Source: Anthoceros angustus (lineage: Eukaryota; Streptophyta; Anthocerotopsida; Anthocerotales; Anthocerotaceae). Taken from it: 42,380 bases of DNA. Each line of letters begins with the position of its first letter. Position 1 is the first letter of the stretch. The notes under the pieces are model-generated. The model made no database searches. It had not been told where the DNA came from and was given only the letters and a program-made list of their open reading frames with translations. Positions 1 through 11,494 of this stretch are shown piece after piece. The stretch is taken from NCBI GenBank assembly GCA_010909165.1, contig VJWM01000355.1, forward strand, positions 1-42,380. The letters run 5' to 3'. A program made the translations under genes and the position numbers.

Positions 1-600
1 AAGTGGGAAACGCCGCCTCGCTTATTATCTGAAAGAACATTATGGTGTTATCCCAACTTTATGCTTGGTGCTTTTTAGGCACGCACTTCATGGGCAAAGG
101 TTGCTAAGCGCCTTTCTACTAACCCCAACCACCTTGCAATGTAGATGGTGCGCACTACACGCGTGCAAGCGCGGGTTGGGTTTGCATGTCATGCGTAACG
201 CGATAAGGAAACAAGACTTTGGCCACAACAAAGATTAGTGGTGGGGACGCAGTGGGATGCCGTGGTGGAAGGATCTCTAACGGCTCGGTGGTTGGGTTTA
301 GTAGACAGCGCAAGCCAAGGAGGCTCCGCTTGTCAGCCCAGCGTGCGTAAAAAATGGGCCACCGTGAAGGCAAAGAAGCGGGGAAGGCGTCTCAAAGGAG
401 CGGAAGCTGCAAGCGCTGATGTTGTCACCCCTCGAAATGTGAGTTGTGCGTCAACGGCTTTGTCCGAAGCGCAGATATCGACTGCACCCAGGTTTGAATC
501 TGCCTGCCCTTCAACTAGTTACTGCGAGCTCTAGGTTCGGTGATGATAATGAGCTCTAAAGGATGGCTTTTTCTTTTCTCACTTGTGTGGTAGGAAGCGA
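1..600. other. No recognisable gene
   Basis: I see no supported gene or repeat here. Open frames are short, overlap on both strands and show no domain I recognise. The stretch may be the inside of the CACTA element whose right end lies at 4172, but nothing in it proves this. Confidence 0.4.
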
Positions 601-604
601 AGGC

Positions 605-730
605 CACCGCCTGATGCGGTGGAGAACAAGCGCCTCCTCCGATGCCGTGGAGGAGGAGCAGCCTCCCTAATGCCGGTGGAGGAGGAGCAGCCGCCTCGAT
701 GCCGTGGAGGAGTACCGGCGCCGCATCTCA
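605..730. repeat. Short GC-rich minisatellite (about 30-bp unit)
   Basis: About four imperfect tandem copies of a unit built around gatgccgtggaggaggagca. The copies differ by small insertions and deletions. Translated, the units give Arg/Gly-rich strings in several frames, which I take as repeat-derived rather than genic. Confidence 0.55.
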
Positions 731-1227
731 GGGCCTGCTGTGGAAGAGCTCGGTGCCGCTGCTGCGTGGAGAAGCAAAACCGACCGTCTCAAGTCACCAC
801 CACCTCCTCTTAGGTCTTCGGATGAGAGAACAAGGGCCACCGGTGGCTTATGTGCACACGGACCTTTTGAGAAAGATGATAGCCAAGAAGGCAAGCTCGC
901 TTCCTCCCTTGTCCGTGACACTGGCTCAAAACTTACCCACCTTCAATCCAAAGTGTCTGACTCCCATGCCACCTCCAGCCACTCCTACTCCTAACCCTTC
1001 CACAATGTTGGTTCTAGCTTGAAGAAGTGCAGAAGTGATGGAGCAGCCAAGAAGTGGAAAATCCATTGGAGGAGGGAGATGGCAGACGAGATCCGCCGCA
1101 ATTGCCAAGGAGAAATCGAATTGGAGATCGCCCAAATGCACGCACGTCATTCCACAATGGACATTCATCTAGAATCGTGTGTTTTGGTTTTAGTTGAAAC
1201 GACTCCTTGCTTTTACTTTCATAAGCT

Positions 1228-1640
1228 TGTCCAGTGTGTGTGGCCTTGACGCCCAATGTTTTTGGTCTCTCAAGCTCGAACAAAAGTGTGTGGCCTTGAT
1301 CGCCGATGTTTCTCTTTTGGTCTGCTAAAGCCAAGTGTGTGGCCTTGATCGCCAGATTTTTCTATTGGTCCGCTGCTAAACATGCGTGTGTGGCCTTGAC
1401 CGCCTGTGTTTTTTGGTCTCTCAAGCCTAAACAGTGTGTGTGTGGCCTTGATCGCCGTGTTTTTTGGTCTCTCAAGTCTAAATCGGCGTGTGTGGCCTTG
1501 ATCGCCCATGTTTCTCTTTTGGTCTCGCAAGCCTAAACCGGCAGTGTGTGTGGCCTTGAGCCCATGTTTCTCCTTTGGTCTCTCAAGCCTAAACAGTGTG
1601 TGTGTTTCGCTTGGTCTCAAGCTAAACATGGTGTGTGGCT
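1228..1640. repeat. Minisatellite, about 50-bp unit, 8 copies
   Basis: About eight head-to-tail copies of a unit consisting of gtgtgtggccttgatcgcc, then tgtttctcttttggtctctc, then aagcctaaac. Unit length varies from about 33 to 56 bp through small gaps, and the last copies at 1590-1640 are truncated. The minus strand translates to a repeating Leu-Glu-Arg-Pro-Lys / Gly-His-Thr string, so the open frame at 1270-1770 on that strand is a by-product of the repeat and not a gene. Confidence 0.85.
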
Positions 1641-2940
1641 CGCAGCTAACTGCATAAGGATGTACATGCCATGCCCGCATGCATGTGTGACAAGCATGTG
1701 GCCTATACATGCCACTTACAGCCACATGCTCGCACGCATGTACAAGCATATTCGATGTTTTCCTTCTCATGTGTGTCGTTGGATTAAAGAAGATTCATAC
1801 GCTATGAAGTGCTCCAATTTTGGTTGAGGTGGGTAATGCGGCACTTCATGGATCCATTGATTGGCAACCGGGAGAGAAACTAGAGACACAAGCAATTGTG
1901 GAGGCAGCCATTCAAGAGATGTTGGTGGGATTTGGAGCATGGCTCATGTGTGTGACCAAATGTTCAACACCATGTTGCGCAATTGGAAGAACAATCTTGC
2001 AAGATGCGCAAGACAATTTCTTGAGGGTAATCATCCACCTAAGTATAAGCCTCGTGATATCTCACGACTGGGATCGCATTGTGGAGAATGAAAAAGCCAA
2101 GGGATGGAGATGTCTCGACAAAACGCATAGCAATGTTGTGGAGGCTGAACCTTTGGTAATGGTGGGTTTGAGCCAACTCTTTTGGTAAGGTGAGGTCCAG
2201 AATTGATAAACTTTTGACCTCAAGGATGCTGGTTACAAAGATGATGATTTGGATGGTAAGATTTTGATTTGATGTCTTTGCAAGTTTTGATTGTCCTATT
2301 TTAACTCGCTTTTTGGATTTGCCATAGGAGCCGTAATCGGCATTGGAGCGCAAGCAAGTGGACGATGACGGCTGGTTTTGGACAATTTGGTGCCTAGATT
2401 GAAGCCGGGTTAAGTGAGGATCTTTCTCCTCTGTAGTTCTTATAGAAGATCTTTCAAGTCTGTTGTTGTAACACCGGCTTCTTGGTAATATATTCGATTC
2501 TTGCAGACCTCGGGTGTGGCCTCCGTGGGGGGGAAGCCTTAAGTGTGGAACGAAGCCCGATGAAGTACTTGTTGAAGTTGAACCACTCCATCTCATGGAA
2601 GAGGTGGAAGAATTTGAAGAGGTTGAGGTATCCCTCTAAATGCAGTGGAAAAGTTTTTCAATCTCATGGCCTCTCATCGAATGACGACTTGAAGCTCAAC
2701 GCGGTGAAGCTAGGTCCGGACTACGCCAAAGAGCTCAAGTCATCAAGGGTGAAGAGCATGAAGAGGAAGGAAATGAGGCTTCAATCAAGTCCAATTTGAA
2801 GAGATCAAGGAGCGAGGAATTCTAGTTTGGTGCTTTTAGTTGCTTCTCTTAGAAATTGATAGATATCGGCTTGTGGGAATGTCCCTTTGTGTGTCTGGGA
2901 ATGGCCCCAATTTTGAGTGTGTGTGAATGGCTCATGTTTG
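1641..2940. other. Unassigned, weakly coding-like stretch
   Basis: No known family is recognised. Several plus-strand frames of 70-120 codons occur at 1820-2188, 1861-2091 and 2482-2799. They could be broken exons of one old coding region, for example inside the CACTA element ending at 4172. The basic frame at 1861-2091 is the most protein-like, but I see no catalytic or metal-binding motif. Confidence 0.25.
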
Positions 2941-2951
2941 ATATGGGAATG

Positions 2952-3163
<212 letters not shown>

Positions 3164-3184
3164 GTGAGAGTGTGTGTGTGTGTG

Positions 3185-3490
3185 AGAGGGAGCCAGAGTG
3201 TGAGCAGTGAGAGGAGAGCTTGTGAGCCGAGCCTGAGCCTTGATTGTGAGTGAGAGCGAGAGCTGTGAGCCTGTGGAACTGTGAGAGCGAGAGTGTGAGC
3301 CTGTGTGAGCTATGAGCCAGGGAGAGCGAGAGCGAGCTTGTGAGCTGAGAGCGAGAGCTGTGAGCTGTGGAGCGAGAGTGAGCTGTGGAGCGAGAGCCAG
3401 GGGAGTGAGCGAGAGCTTGTGAGCTGGGAGCTGAGAGTGGAGCTGGAGCATTTGTGAGTGTGAGGGAGAGGAGCGTGAGCGCAGATTGTA
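3185..3490. repeat. Purine-rich GAGCGAGAGC / GTGAGC low-complexity tract
   Basis: About 300 bp of irregular tandem gagcgagagc, tgtgagctg and tgtgagcc units directly following the GT microsatellite. The plus strand is strongly purine-biased. The minus-strand Ser/Leu/His-rich open frame is repeat-derived. The adjacent position suggests that the two tracts expanded together. Confidence 0.8.
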
Positions 3491-3601
3491 GTGTGGAGCG
3501 CAACTGTATGTAGAAATTGTAGTGCACTAACAATGTAGTGCCAAAGCGTTGTAAAATTGTTGTACCCACATTTTGAAAGTTGTGTTGTGTTATTTAAATG
3601 G

Positions 3602-3895
3602 GCTGGGATGTTGTAGATGGTTTTGTAAAAACAGTCGTTGTAAAGCGTTGTACCCACACCGAGACGCCCTCAAACTTAGATGTTGTAATTGCTTTTGCAA
3701 TTGGGATGTTGTAGATGGTTTTGTAAAACAGTCGTAAAGCGTTGTACCCACAAGACGTCTCAAACTTAGATGTTGTAATTGCTTTTGCAATTGGGATGTT
3801 GTAGATGGTTTTGTAAAGGCATTGTAAATAGGTGTATGGCACATACCAGGCGCCTCAAACTTAGATGTTGCAATTGGGTAAATGGTTTTGTAATG
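3602..3895. repeat. Tandem subterminal repeats, about 95-bp unit
   Basis: Three copies plus a partial fourth of a unit that begins ttgggatgttgtagatggtt, contains gcgttgtacccac and ends ctcaaacttagatgttg. Copies start near 3602, 3701, 3791 and 3875. They differ mainly by short gaps. Their position next to the CACTA terminus supports a role as the subterminal array. Confidence 0.8.
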
Positions 3896-4035
3896 TCATC
3901 ACATGGTGATGTGGCAATGGGCCATGTCATCAAATTATGCCACATCATCACCGATGATGTGGCAATGAAGGGCCATGTGGCAACAACATGCCATGTCATC
4001 ACTTGGTGATGTGGCGTGGTGCCATATCACTTTTA
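3893..4035. repeat. Cluster of hairpin-forming palindromes
   Basis: Repeated gatgtggca / tgccacatcatc modules alternate in orientation. The best is a 12-bp perfect stem at 3938-3949 and 3953-3964 with a 3-base loop. Two more at 3897-3911 (catcac-atg-gtgatg) and near 3997-4012 have the same stem with a changed loop. They lie between the 95-bp array and the CACTA terminus. Confidence 0.75.
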
Positions 4036-4159
4036 ATGACATGGCACCGGAACCGCCATGTCAAATTTTACAACATCATGAAGCTCTCGGTTTACAGCGT
4101 TGTTGCGCTGCTTACAACGCCGCATTGTAACACCTGCTAAAACCGCTTGTAAAACCTCA

Positions 4160-4172
4160 TTTTCTTGTAGTG
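4160..4172 (-). repeat. CACTA terminal inverted repeat
   Basis: On the minus strand the element starts CACTACAAGAAAATGAGG. The first 13 bases match the common plant CACTA terminus exactly. This is the sharpest mobile-element boundary in the left part of the window. Confidence 0.8.
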
Positions 4173-6217
4173 GACATAGGGGCACCGGCCAGCGCCCCCC
4201 TAGTGGACTAGCAGCAGGCCGGCCGGTGCCCTCACTCATCACCGAGGAGGGCGCTGCCGGGCGCCTCTTCGATATAAGGGGCGCCACCGACCGGTGTCCA
4301 AACCTTCATCTATGCCGCGGACCTCCAACCAATACGGGCACCGAAATCTGCACAAGACAAATGCACGACAAACCGCAGTAGTTCACAACAAAGTTACAAG
4401 GACGGCATGCGGAGGAAAAGGTGCCAGACTTGATCGACCTCGTGGTTGAGTTCCGTATAGTTGTCTTCAATCTGCGCAAAGCGAGCATGTCGAGAACGGT
4501 TTGACTTTGGGATCTTCACTGCTTGTAGTTGCATTTTCCGCTTTAAGAATAGCGTGATATGTGACATATTTGAGTCGACCTTTACTTTTCGTTTTTATCT
4601 GATGACCATATTTCTAATTTTATTATGCGTGTCGGGAAGATTGAAAACCTCCACATTTAGAACCTCTCGACCATGAACATAAATGTCTTGTCCTCAAGCT
4701 ATGGCTAAGCGCATGCGGAGGCTGGCATATGGGGTTTGTTCTCAAACCATCCCGCGATGATTATAAAGACTAGCCTTCATCCTCATACACATTGTGTCCA
4801 CACAATAAACTCTTGACATATACGAGCGACATCGTGTCAAGACACTCCCCATAACATGGTGACAACTTTTCCTTTATCATGGCCCCTAGATTCGCAATGG
4901 ACTAGAGGCGGAGGAATGTCTCTGCTCTTGTACGCACATTACGATAGATCTATACGGCCCGCTCTTGAAATCTTTCTTTTAAATCCAATTTACGCAGGAC
5001 ATCGAGTTGCAACAAGGTTCCGGTAGTCAAAATTGTTACAATGTCACTTCACTCTTCACCAATGACACTCCGGTACCGGTCTTCGATAACATAATGCGGG
5101 CGGTCGCTTCTCGATGCGCAATGTCACCGCTCAAAGGCTTGAGATGAAATGATCTTGGCACATCATCCTGGAAATGCGGAAAGTCGTCTGCTTTTAGTTT
5201 GGACCTCTGTCGAGATGACCATCTAGCACCTCGGGACGGGTTGTTCTGCGCCCGCGCCGCCGCCATGAACAAACCCGCAGGCGGGCAATCGATCGCGAAC
5301 ATCGGGCATCCTTCAACCCCAACTCTCGCTAGAGGCGCTGCCGTCAAAATGAAACACGCATTACAGTTCGGTTCTTGGCATCAGCCAGACATCATCGGCA
5401 CTGCAGGTGAGAACCCAACTCAGCGTCGGCGTCTATCCCACAGAGTGATATCAATGCGACTTCCACGGTGGCCTGCCGGATAACTTCATCCGTTAAAGGT
5501 TTCAACGAAGCACCATAACCCCTAACCTTGGAGGATGGCGAGCACGGGTGGTGGTGGGTTTAAGAGAGCACGCCTCCTCGCGCCCTTTTTAAAGAGATCC
5601 CTTTGCCGGAGCCTCAAGTATCCCGGGAGGGTTCAACCCACATAAGCCCAGATGCACAACGTGCAAATATGAACTTGCAGGTTAACTGTGACTGGTGATG
5701 GCACAAATGATTCGAGACATGAAAGCAGCTCGGCCGCACATAACTGCACGTCCTCCTTATGATACCTGCATGTGTGTCCTGCGAAACATTGCAGTGATGA
5801 AGCCGTCGACAAGTCACGCTCACTAAGTCCTTGCAGGAGAAATGGGGCGTGAGGTGGACTTGCCTCGAACGCAACTTAGTACCCCACGCTTTATGTGCAA
5901 AACATCATTGCATATAACGGCAAGGAAATCCAATGAGGCAGCGGGTATCGCGGTCGCGACATCGCGATAAGAATGGCCGCGGCGCCGCTGGCGGCAGTCA
6001 CGATGTCATAAATAGGTGCATATGAAAATGAGGTCCATGTAACTACACGCCTTTACGATATCGGGGTTTCTAACTTTGGTTCCAGGCATTAGGTGAGTAA
6101 CCACTAATGCGGGTCGGGGGTTAGAACTCCCTTCGATAATAGTGTTCGCCATTAATTTGTTCAAGCGCGCGGAAATGTTAGCTCCACCAGTCCAGCAGGG
6201 CTGTCTAGCAATAATAG
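4173..6217. other. Degraded flank, unassigned
   Basis: This lies between the CACTA end and the end of the left gypsy LTR, so it is probably the older target sequence of the LTR element. The minus strand has coding-like pieces: 6006-6242 (its frame begins close to the LTR end), 5614-5874 and 5036-5347. They may be parts of one broken frame. I cannot match them to a family. The stretch 4180-4300 is GC-rich with repeated ccggc and caccgg words. Confidence 0.3.
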
Positions 6218-7040
6218 TGTGGGAGGAAAGCCCGGAGCCCAAGGCTTCCCCTCACAAGCCCACACTTATCAACCCCAATAAGCTTTGTCGTTTAGGTTTC
6301 ATCCCTTGAGACTCGTGTGAAAGTTCGGGGTCTTGTGATGCCCGTCGCTACTGCGGTGACACACTTCTCGACCTTCTAAACAAGCAAGGCGCCCTCTACT
6401 CTCCCTCTTACAGTGCACCCTTTGCTCGAAAAATCACCAATCCTCGACCTACAGCGACACAACACAATTTAGGTCGCCTTAGCGGAGGAGCCTATCACGG
6501 GCGCCGGGGACCCCCGATCCACACGCAATTTTGTCCCTACTTCTAAGACCAACTCTTCTCCACTCGGGGCGCTCTTTTACTTGCAGTTGGGATTCGTCCC
6601 TTAGGCTCTGCACTGTGGCCTTCCACTAACACCTACACCTCTAATCCTCTACTCATCTCTCTCATCCTCTTCCTCCTATTCTAACCTCGGTTCGGGCTTC
6701 TTGGTTCTCGCCCTTACGGCTGGCGGGTCGGCCTCCACCAAGTTCTTCCTTGGGCGGTTGCTATGAGTTTGACACGGGCAGTGAGAACCTCCAGTCTTTC
6801 CATAGTCTACCCTCAAGCGAGTTCCACAGGCATTGCCACACACCCAAAGCAAAGCAATTTCACAACCATTCACAAGGGGAGCAACTCGTTTAGGCACTTG
6901 CGGAGCAAGTCCTCCACCAAGCACTCCGACCAGACTTCCTCTCTGCGAACTGCGTTGGCTCACGGTGCCCGAAATTCCTTTACATGGCAAAGGACTCGAT
7001 GGTATGGGCAGGCGTGATACTTTACTTTGTGAAATCCTCC

Positions 7041-7050
7041 TCCTCTTATA
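7041..7050 (-). promoter_or_regulatory. Conserved TATA-like box in left LTR (proximal)
   Basis: The minus strand reads cctcctataagaggagg, which is also found at 30816-30832 in the right LTR. It lies about 830 bp before the LTR end, a plausible place for the retrotransposon promoter. The flanking cctcc/ggagg pair makes it quasi-palindromic. Promoter function is inferred from conservation and position only. Confidence 0.45.
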
Positions 7051-7902
7051 GGAGGCCTTCCACATACAACCTCCCTAGGTGACCCTCTGCGGTCACCTTT
7101 TCCAATATTTTATTATTTCCTACACATTTAAGGCACCTAAGTCTATCGATCCTTGGTAAATTCTATTCTAGTAACTTCACCTAAGATCATCCTTAAAGGA
7201 TGTCTACACCTATCCTTCCCTCCCCAAAGCTCATTTATGGTCCTTTGACCATTCTAGTCCTCATCTGGGGTGGCATGCGTCCGATTGGCTCCCTCGCCCT
7301 CCTTTTGCTCCCCCCTTCTGTCTTCCTAATGTGGGGCAAGTACAATCTGCCCTTCCTCCTCTCAGGCGGCGCCTGATTCTCATCCTTCCAGCAATCGCGC
7401 CCCTCCCGCACCTAGGCGCCCTTTTCTCCGGCTCCGCCCTGGTGGCGCTCATCATCGGCACCCTACGCGGTGATGGCGGACTACGGGGGTGGTACCATGG
7501 TAGTCGGTCCCTATCTCCTTCTTCTTCTCCATCGGTGATGTCTCTGGGTTGAGTTCCTTTTGCTCCTTTCCTCTTGGTTTGTCCATACCTATCATGGAGC
7601 ATGTCTTCAAAGTCTTCCCCCATTGTTCGATGTTTCCTCCTTCGGGCCCTTTTTGCGTTGGTCTCCTCTCACGGCCTGGCTCCTCCTTGCTCGTGGGGTG
7701 AGGAACTTCTCACCCCTCCCCTTCCTCGTGGTGGGACCCGTCCTTAGTCTCCTCCGGTGGGGTTGTTTCTCCCACCACCTCGCCTCCTCCGGGGTATACT
7801 ACGGACCCCGGCTCCTTCATCCTCGGCCGGGCCTCCCGACTCCAGGCTCCGCGTACCCCTGGTCAGCGGACTACGCGTGGTGGTCTACCAGTGGTCAGCG
7901 GA

Positions 7903-7914
7903 CTACCGTGGTAG
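7903..7914. repeat. 12-bp palindrome CTACCGTGGTAG
   Basis: This is one of a dispersed family of near-identical palindromes within both LTRs. A related copy with one mismatch is at 7492-7503. See also 28665-28696, 29932-29943 and 30336-30347. Confidence 0.6.
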
Positions 7915-8113
7915 TAGTCTCAGTGCAGAGGTTGTCCCCCTCCTTGCTTTGCGCCATCTTCTACCTTGGTCCCCGCTCTCTCTCTCTCCGACTCCTCTCC
8001 TCTCCATCTCCTCGCTCTCATCTCTGCGGCCAGGCCTCTTCATTGCGACTCCTTCATCATCATGAGGACCCAATGTCCTCCTCTTGGCCAAAACGCAGAC
8101 TCATTGTTGGCCT

Positions 8114-8839
8114 TCAAAATTCTATTGTGGAGGTGAGCCCCAAGCTATGATACATTTGGAGATCATCAATCTCAGTGGGCCACTCTCCATCTTCACACCT
8201 ACCTTGTAGGCATCCCTTGATGGTCAATTCCCCCACCTTGACATGGAGGTCATTCTCCTCCTTGCTTCCTCTGGTTGGCCATCTTTGCCTGAAGGGCATA
8301 ATCTGGCCAGAATCTCCTCTTCCTTACCACCAGCATCCTATGTACCACTTTCTTGTGGTACTCCTCCTCTGGGACCTCTTTCCTTCCAAGTCCCCTAGTT
8401 GCTGTTGAGCAAGCCCTTCCCTCTCGCTTGCCAAGCACTCTTCGCTCCGGCTCCACAGATTCTTGGTCTTGAGCTCGCTCCACCTTCTCTCCAAATTGGG
8501 TTCTTCTCAATTCTTCCTTCCATGTCCCACATTGATGGCTTGGGTAGCCATCACACTGCTCTTAGCGTCCATTTGTTGGACCGCACCTTCCTTCCTAGAG
8601 CCTCTTTTGCCCTTCGCTCTTGCTCTAATTGGGCAAAATGCTCCTCCATATACATCTCCATGAGTCCTTGGGTGGTTGCTCGGGCTCTCTCTCGTTTGAG
8701 CCAACCTTCCCTCCAAGACCTTCTCCGCCCTGATCCATAGGTCGCTGGAGCTTCTCCTGACCTTCTCCAACTTGGCTGCCTTCTCGTCGGACTCCATGGC
8801 CTCCAATTGCCATTTGGTCCTGCCTTCCTCTCCGGCCAT
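8114..8839 (-). pseudogene. LTR-embedded coiled-coil-like frame (left copy)
   Basis: Charged, Glu/Lys/Arg-rich frames at 8507-8839, 8250-8510 and 8114-8299 follow each other on the minus strand and appear to be one frame broken by shifts. Recognisable stretches include WQLEAMESDEKAAKLEKV and CEDGEWPTEIDDLQM. The same order of residues recurs in the right LTR at 28990-29735, so the conservation is at protein-frame level in both copies. The heptad-like spacing suggests a coiled coil. I do not recognise the family. Its place inside an LTR is unusual. Confidence 0.45.
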
Positions 8840-9726
8840 CTCTTGGGCCTTATTTCACTTCCTCTTGCATGCCCACAAGGAGGCTGCTAGTTCCCTAGCC
8901 CCTTCAAATCCACACACGGTGAGTGCTTCACAAGCACTCAATTCTCCTAGGGGTCCTAATTCACTTCCTCTTCTTTGGAAATCTCCAGCTCTCCCACACT
9001 CGGCCATCGCGGCGCGGCCAGGCCTCGCTCCATCCGCTCTCCCCCCAGCGGGGTGGCGGCCGGCGCCGCGGCTCAGCGCTGCCCTCCTTCCTTCCCTACC
9101 GCCCGTGGGCGCCTCTGGCGTGGGGTGCACACGGTGGTGCTCCCCAGCGGTGATCGCCCCTGCCTACGGGCGCACTACCTACCGGGTAGTGCCTCCCTGG
9201 GGTGGGGTGCCTACGGTAGTGCCTCCCGGGGGTGCCTCTCCTAGGCACCCACGAAATGGTGGGGACTCCCCCACCCTTGGGCATCACCCCTCTGTGGTAG
9301 TCCTCTCTCATAGACTACCATCGGCCTTCCTCGGCGGATCCTCTCCTTCCCTTGCTCTTGTGGGGAAAGGCCTCCCACTCGGCAACCTGTTGCCTCTACT
9401 TCCTCCTTGGTCTAGGTGTGCTTGTGGAGGTCGACCTCCCAGTCTTCCTCAATGCAAAGGCAAAGGCCTTTCCAAGCTTGGGTGGATGATCTCAGAAGGA
9501 TGCCAAGCATCTTCAAGCTCCTTGCTTGTGAGAGCCCTCGGTTTCCCACAAATGCACCAAATAGGTGCTAGATAGCAGGCCTTGGCCCTTCCTCATCCAC
9601 GAATTGGCTTGAGGAGCTTCTCCGATGGTATGTAGGCCTCATACATGATGGTGCCCCAATCCAACTTGGCTCGGAAATCTTCCACAAAAATTGAGGAAGT
9701 TGGTGCTGAAATAAGAGTCCGGTAAT

Positions 9727-10268
9727 TCACCAACCCCAACACAATCTTAAAGAGCCTCCACTTGACTCCTTGATGCTGTCATCTTCCAGCCATTCTTGGC
9801 GTGGGCCTTCACTCCTCCGTCCATCATGTCGAGGACTCCTGCGGAATCTCGAGGCAATCCTCTTCCTCCATTTGTCCTCGGGAGAGCAATTCAGCTCTCC
9901 TCCTCTCTCCATACACACTGTCGAATGCTTGCATCGGCCAGGATCGTTAGCATTCCTCTCCAATGCGGCAAGGGGCTTTTGATGGAGGTTGATGTAACAC
10001 TCCTCAATCAATTCCAAATTGGTGTAGGCCCATTGGCGGCCATACACCCATCCCAGTGGATGTTATCCTCCTCGCCTTGCGAAAATCACCAAATCACGGG
10101 GAGGCTGCCCGCAAAGCAAGTGAATTGGGGCATCTCGACCTCACCCCCCCTGGCGGCGGCCTGCTGCGCCTTCTTTCCTTTTTCCTCCTCGCGAGGAACC
10201 CTTGGCGGTTCCTTCCCTTGCCCTTTCCACTCGAGGCATGGTGGCGTTCTTCTTCCCAAATGCTTCAA
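9727..10268 (-). pseudogene. LTR-embedded unknown frame (left copy, single)
   Basis: The frame at 9727-10047 contains YGRQWAYTNLELIEECYINL, and the frame at 10086-10268 precedes it. The same protein string recurs at 26690-26750, and part of the same frame continues in the copies at 27800 and 33940. Repeated conservation suggests an ancestral protein of at least 200 residues with Trp/Tyr-rich blocks. It resembles hypothetical retroelement-associated plant frames in general character, but I cannot name a domain. Confidence 0.4.
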
Positions 10269-10833
10269 GAGGAATTACTTCCCAATTTTCGGAGGCCTTC
10301 CCAATTCAACTCCTCTCACCTCTTGGGGCACGGCTCTCCAAGCAACCACAATCAAAAGTTAGGCTCAGTATCATATTCTTCTCTTCTTCTTCCTCTCAGA
10401 GCGCCCCCCTTAGTGCAGCTTTCCTTACTTTTTCTTCAACTGCGCCCTCAGCCACACCTGCGCCTCCCTCCTCTGCCTTCGGCCTCAGCGCGTAGCTTGC
10501 GCCTCCCTCAGGCGGCGCTCTCGTGCGTTGTTTTCCTCTCTCCCTCTCGCTCCCTGGGGTTCTTCCTCCTTCGCCCTCTTCCTCCTCCTTGGCGGCGGCG
10601 ATGCGATGGCGTAGTGATGGCCTCCTTCTCCTTCTCTCTTACGCTCCAGCTCGGTCTCGACTCTTGGAGTATCCCAGTCGAGAGAGTTGCAGCCCTTTGC
10701 CTCTTTGGATGGGCCACACGGCTGCACAACCCTAGATTGGTCATTCTAAATCTAATCCTAAATACCTATTTCCTATCCTATTTTCTAATTATTACCTTCT
10801 AATTAATCTATTATTTATTCCCTATTGGTGAGC

Positions 10834-10840
10834 ATATATA
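10834..10840 (-). promoter_or_regulatory. Distal TATA-like box in left LTR
   Basis: The minus strand reads ggatatccactatatatgct, conserved at 25901-25920 in the right LTR. It is about 310 bp inside the LTR start, upstream of the LTR-embedded frames. It could drive either those frames or the retroelement transcript. Confidence 0.4.
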
Positions 10841-11150
10841 GTGGATATCCCCCTATTCTAATTTCCTTTTCGATAGGATCTGGGTCGCGACTTGATGCCT
10901 TTCCTTTCTGCCGGGCGTGTGTGGCGACCTACGGTGGTTACCAGCTACCGACCACCTTTGATTTGCCTCACCGCAAATGAGGTCGTTTTGACCCGTTCTT
11001 CTTCTGGGATATCCTCTTTGCTTCCCAATATTTTACAACTCGACTTCAAGATTTCTGAGTTTTCCCAGCATGCTCCTCTTCAATCGTTCTTAGCCAAAAA
11101 AAATCTTCGTCTTTTGAGCTCTTTTGGGTTGCCCAAACTTTTGTTCCACA

Positions 11151-11167
11151 TACTCCCCTCACCTCAC
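11151..11167 (-). promoter_or_regulatory. Polypurine tract of the left gypsy element
   Basis: The minus strand reads gtgaggtgaggggagta directly before the LTR start TGTGG. A purine run just 5' of the 3' LTR is the expected plus-strand primer for LTR-retrotransposon replication. It fixes the orientation and identifies the 6218-11150 segment as a 3' LTR. Confidence 0.7.
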
Positions 11168-11494
11168 TGTTGCGTCCTGCAAACAACGAGAATACCTCGG
11201 GCTGAGGTACTTCTTAACCTTCCACCCATTACTCTAGTGGCTAGTAAATCTCCGCACTCGTAATTGCCGGATCCATTCTCGTATCTGCCACCACCTCGTG
11301 GTCCCATCCATCTCAGCCTAAGCTTCCACAGGAAGTCCGGTACGACTATCATATAGAAGAACCAAATCCCGGTCCGATAGCCTCCACTTCCTCACTTCCA
11401 TCATGCGGTCTTTTGAGTTCACGAATCCAGGGTTTCCTCTAAAGCATCTTCCTCGTTCTCTATAGCGATTCTAGTCTAGCTACTGCTATCTTCT

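Larger units (their letters stand above)
3500..4172 (-). mobile_element. Terminal part of a CACTA (En/Spm) DNA transposon
   Basis: The right edge at 4160-4172 reads ttttcttgtagtg, the reverse complement of the classic plant CACTA terminus CACTACAAGAAAA. Inside it lie subterminal repeats built on gttgtaaagcgttgtaccc and on ttacaacgc in the opposite orientation, as expected for transposase-binding subterminal regions. The flanking three bases are gac at 4173-4175. I found no matching CACTACAAGAA terminus to the left, so the other end is either outside the window or lost. No transposase is recognised. Confidence 0.7.
6218..11150 (-). mobile_element. Gypsy-type 3' LTR, about 4.9 kb
   Basis: On the minus strand this begins TGTGGAACA at 11150, immediately after a polypurine tract and a gypsy integrase, and ends CCCACA at 6218. 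TGTGG/CCACA forms short inverted termini. The whole length matches, inverted, the 25578-31682 segment, which is followed by a primer-binding site. One copy lying after integrase and the other before a primer-binding site identifies them as 3' and 5' LTRs of two elements of one family. It holds one copy of a ~1.14-kb unit that is duplicated in the right LTR. Two TATA-like sites and coding-like frames lie inside. Confidence 0.75.

Noticed and set aside
8772-9575. 267-codon plus-strand frame, the second longest in the window
   Set aside because: It is antisense to the left LTR. The Pro/Ser/Leu-rich composition reflects reversed purine-rich LTR sequence, and the counterpart in the right LTR (minus strand) is not conserved as one frame.
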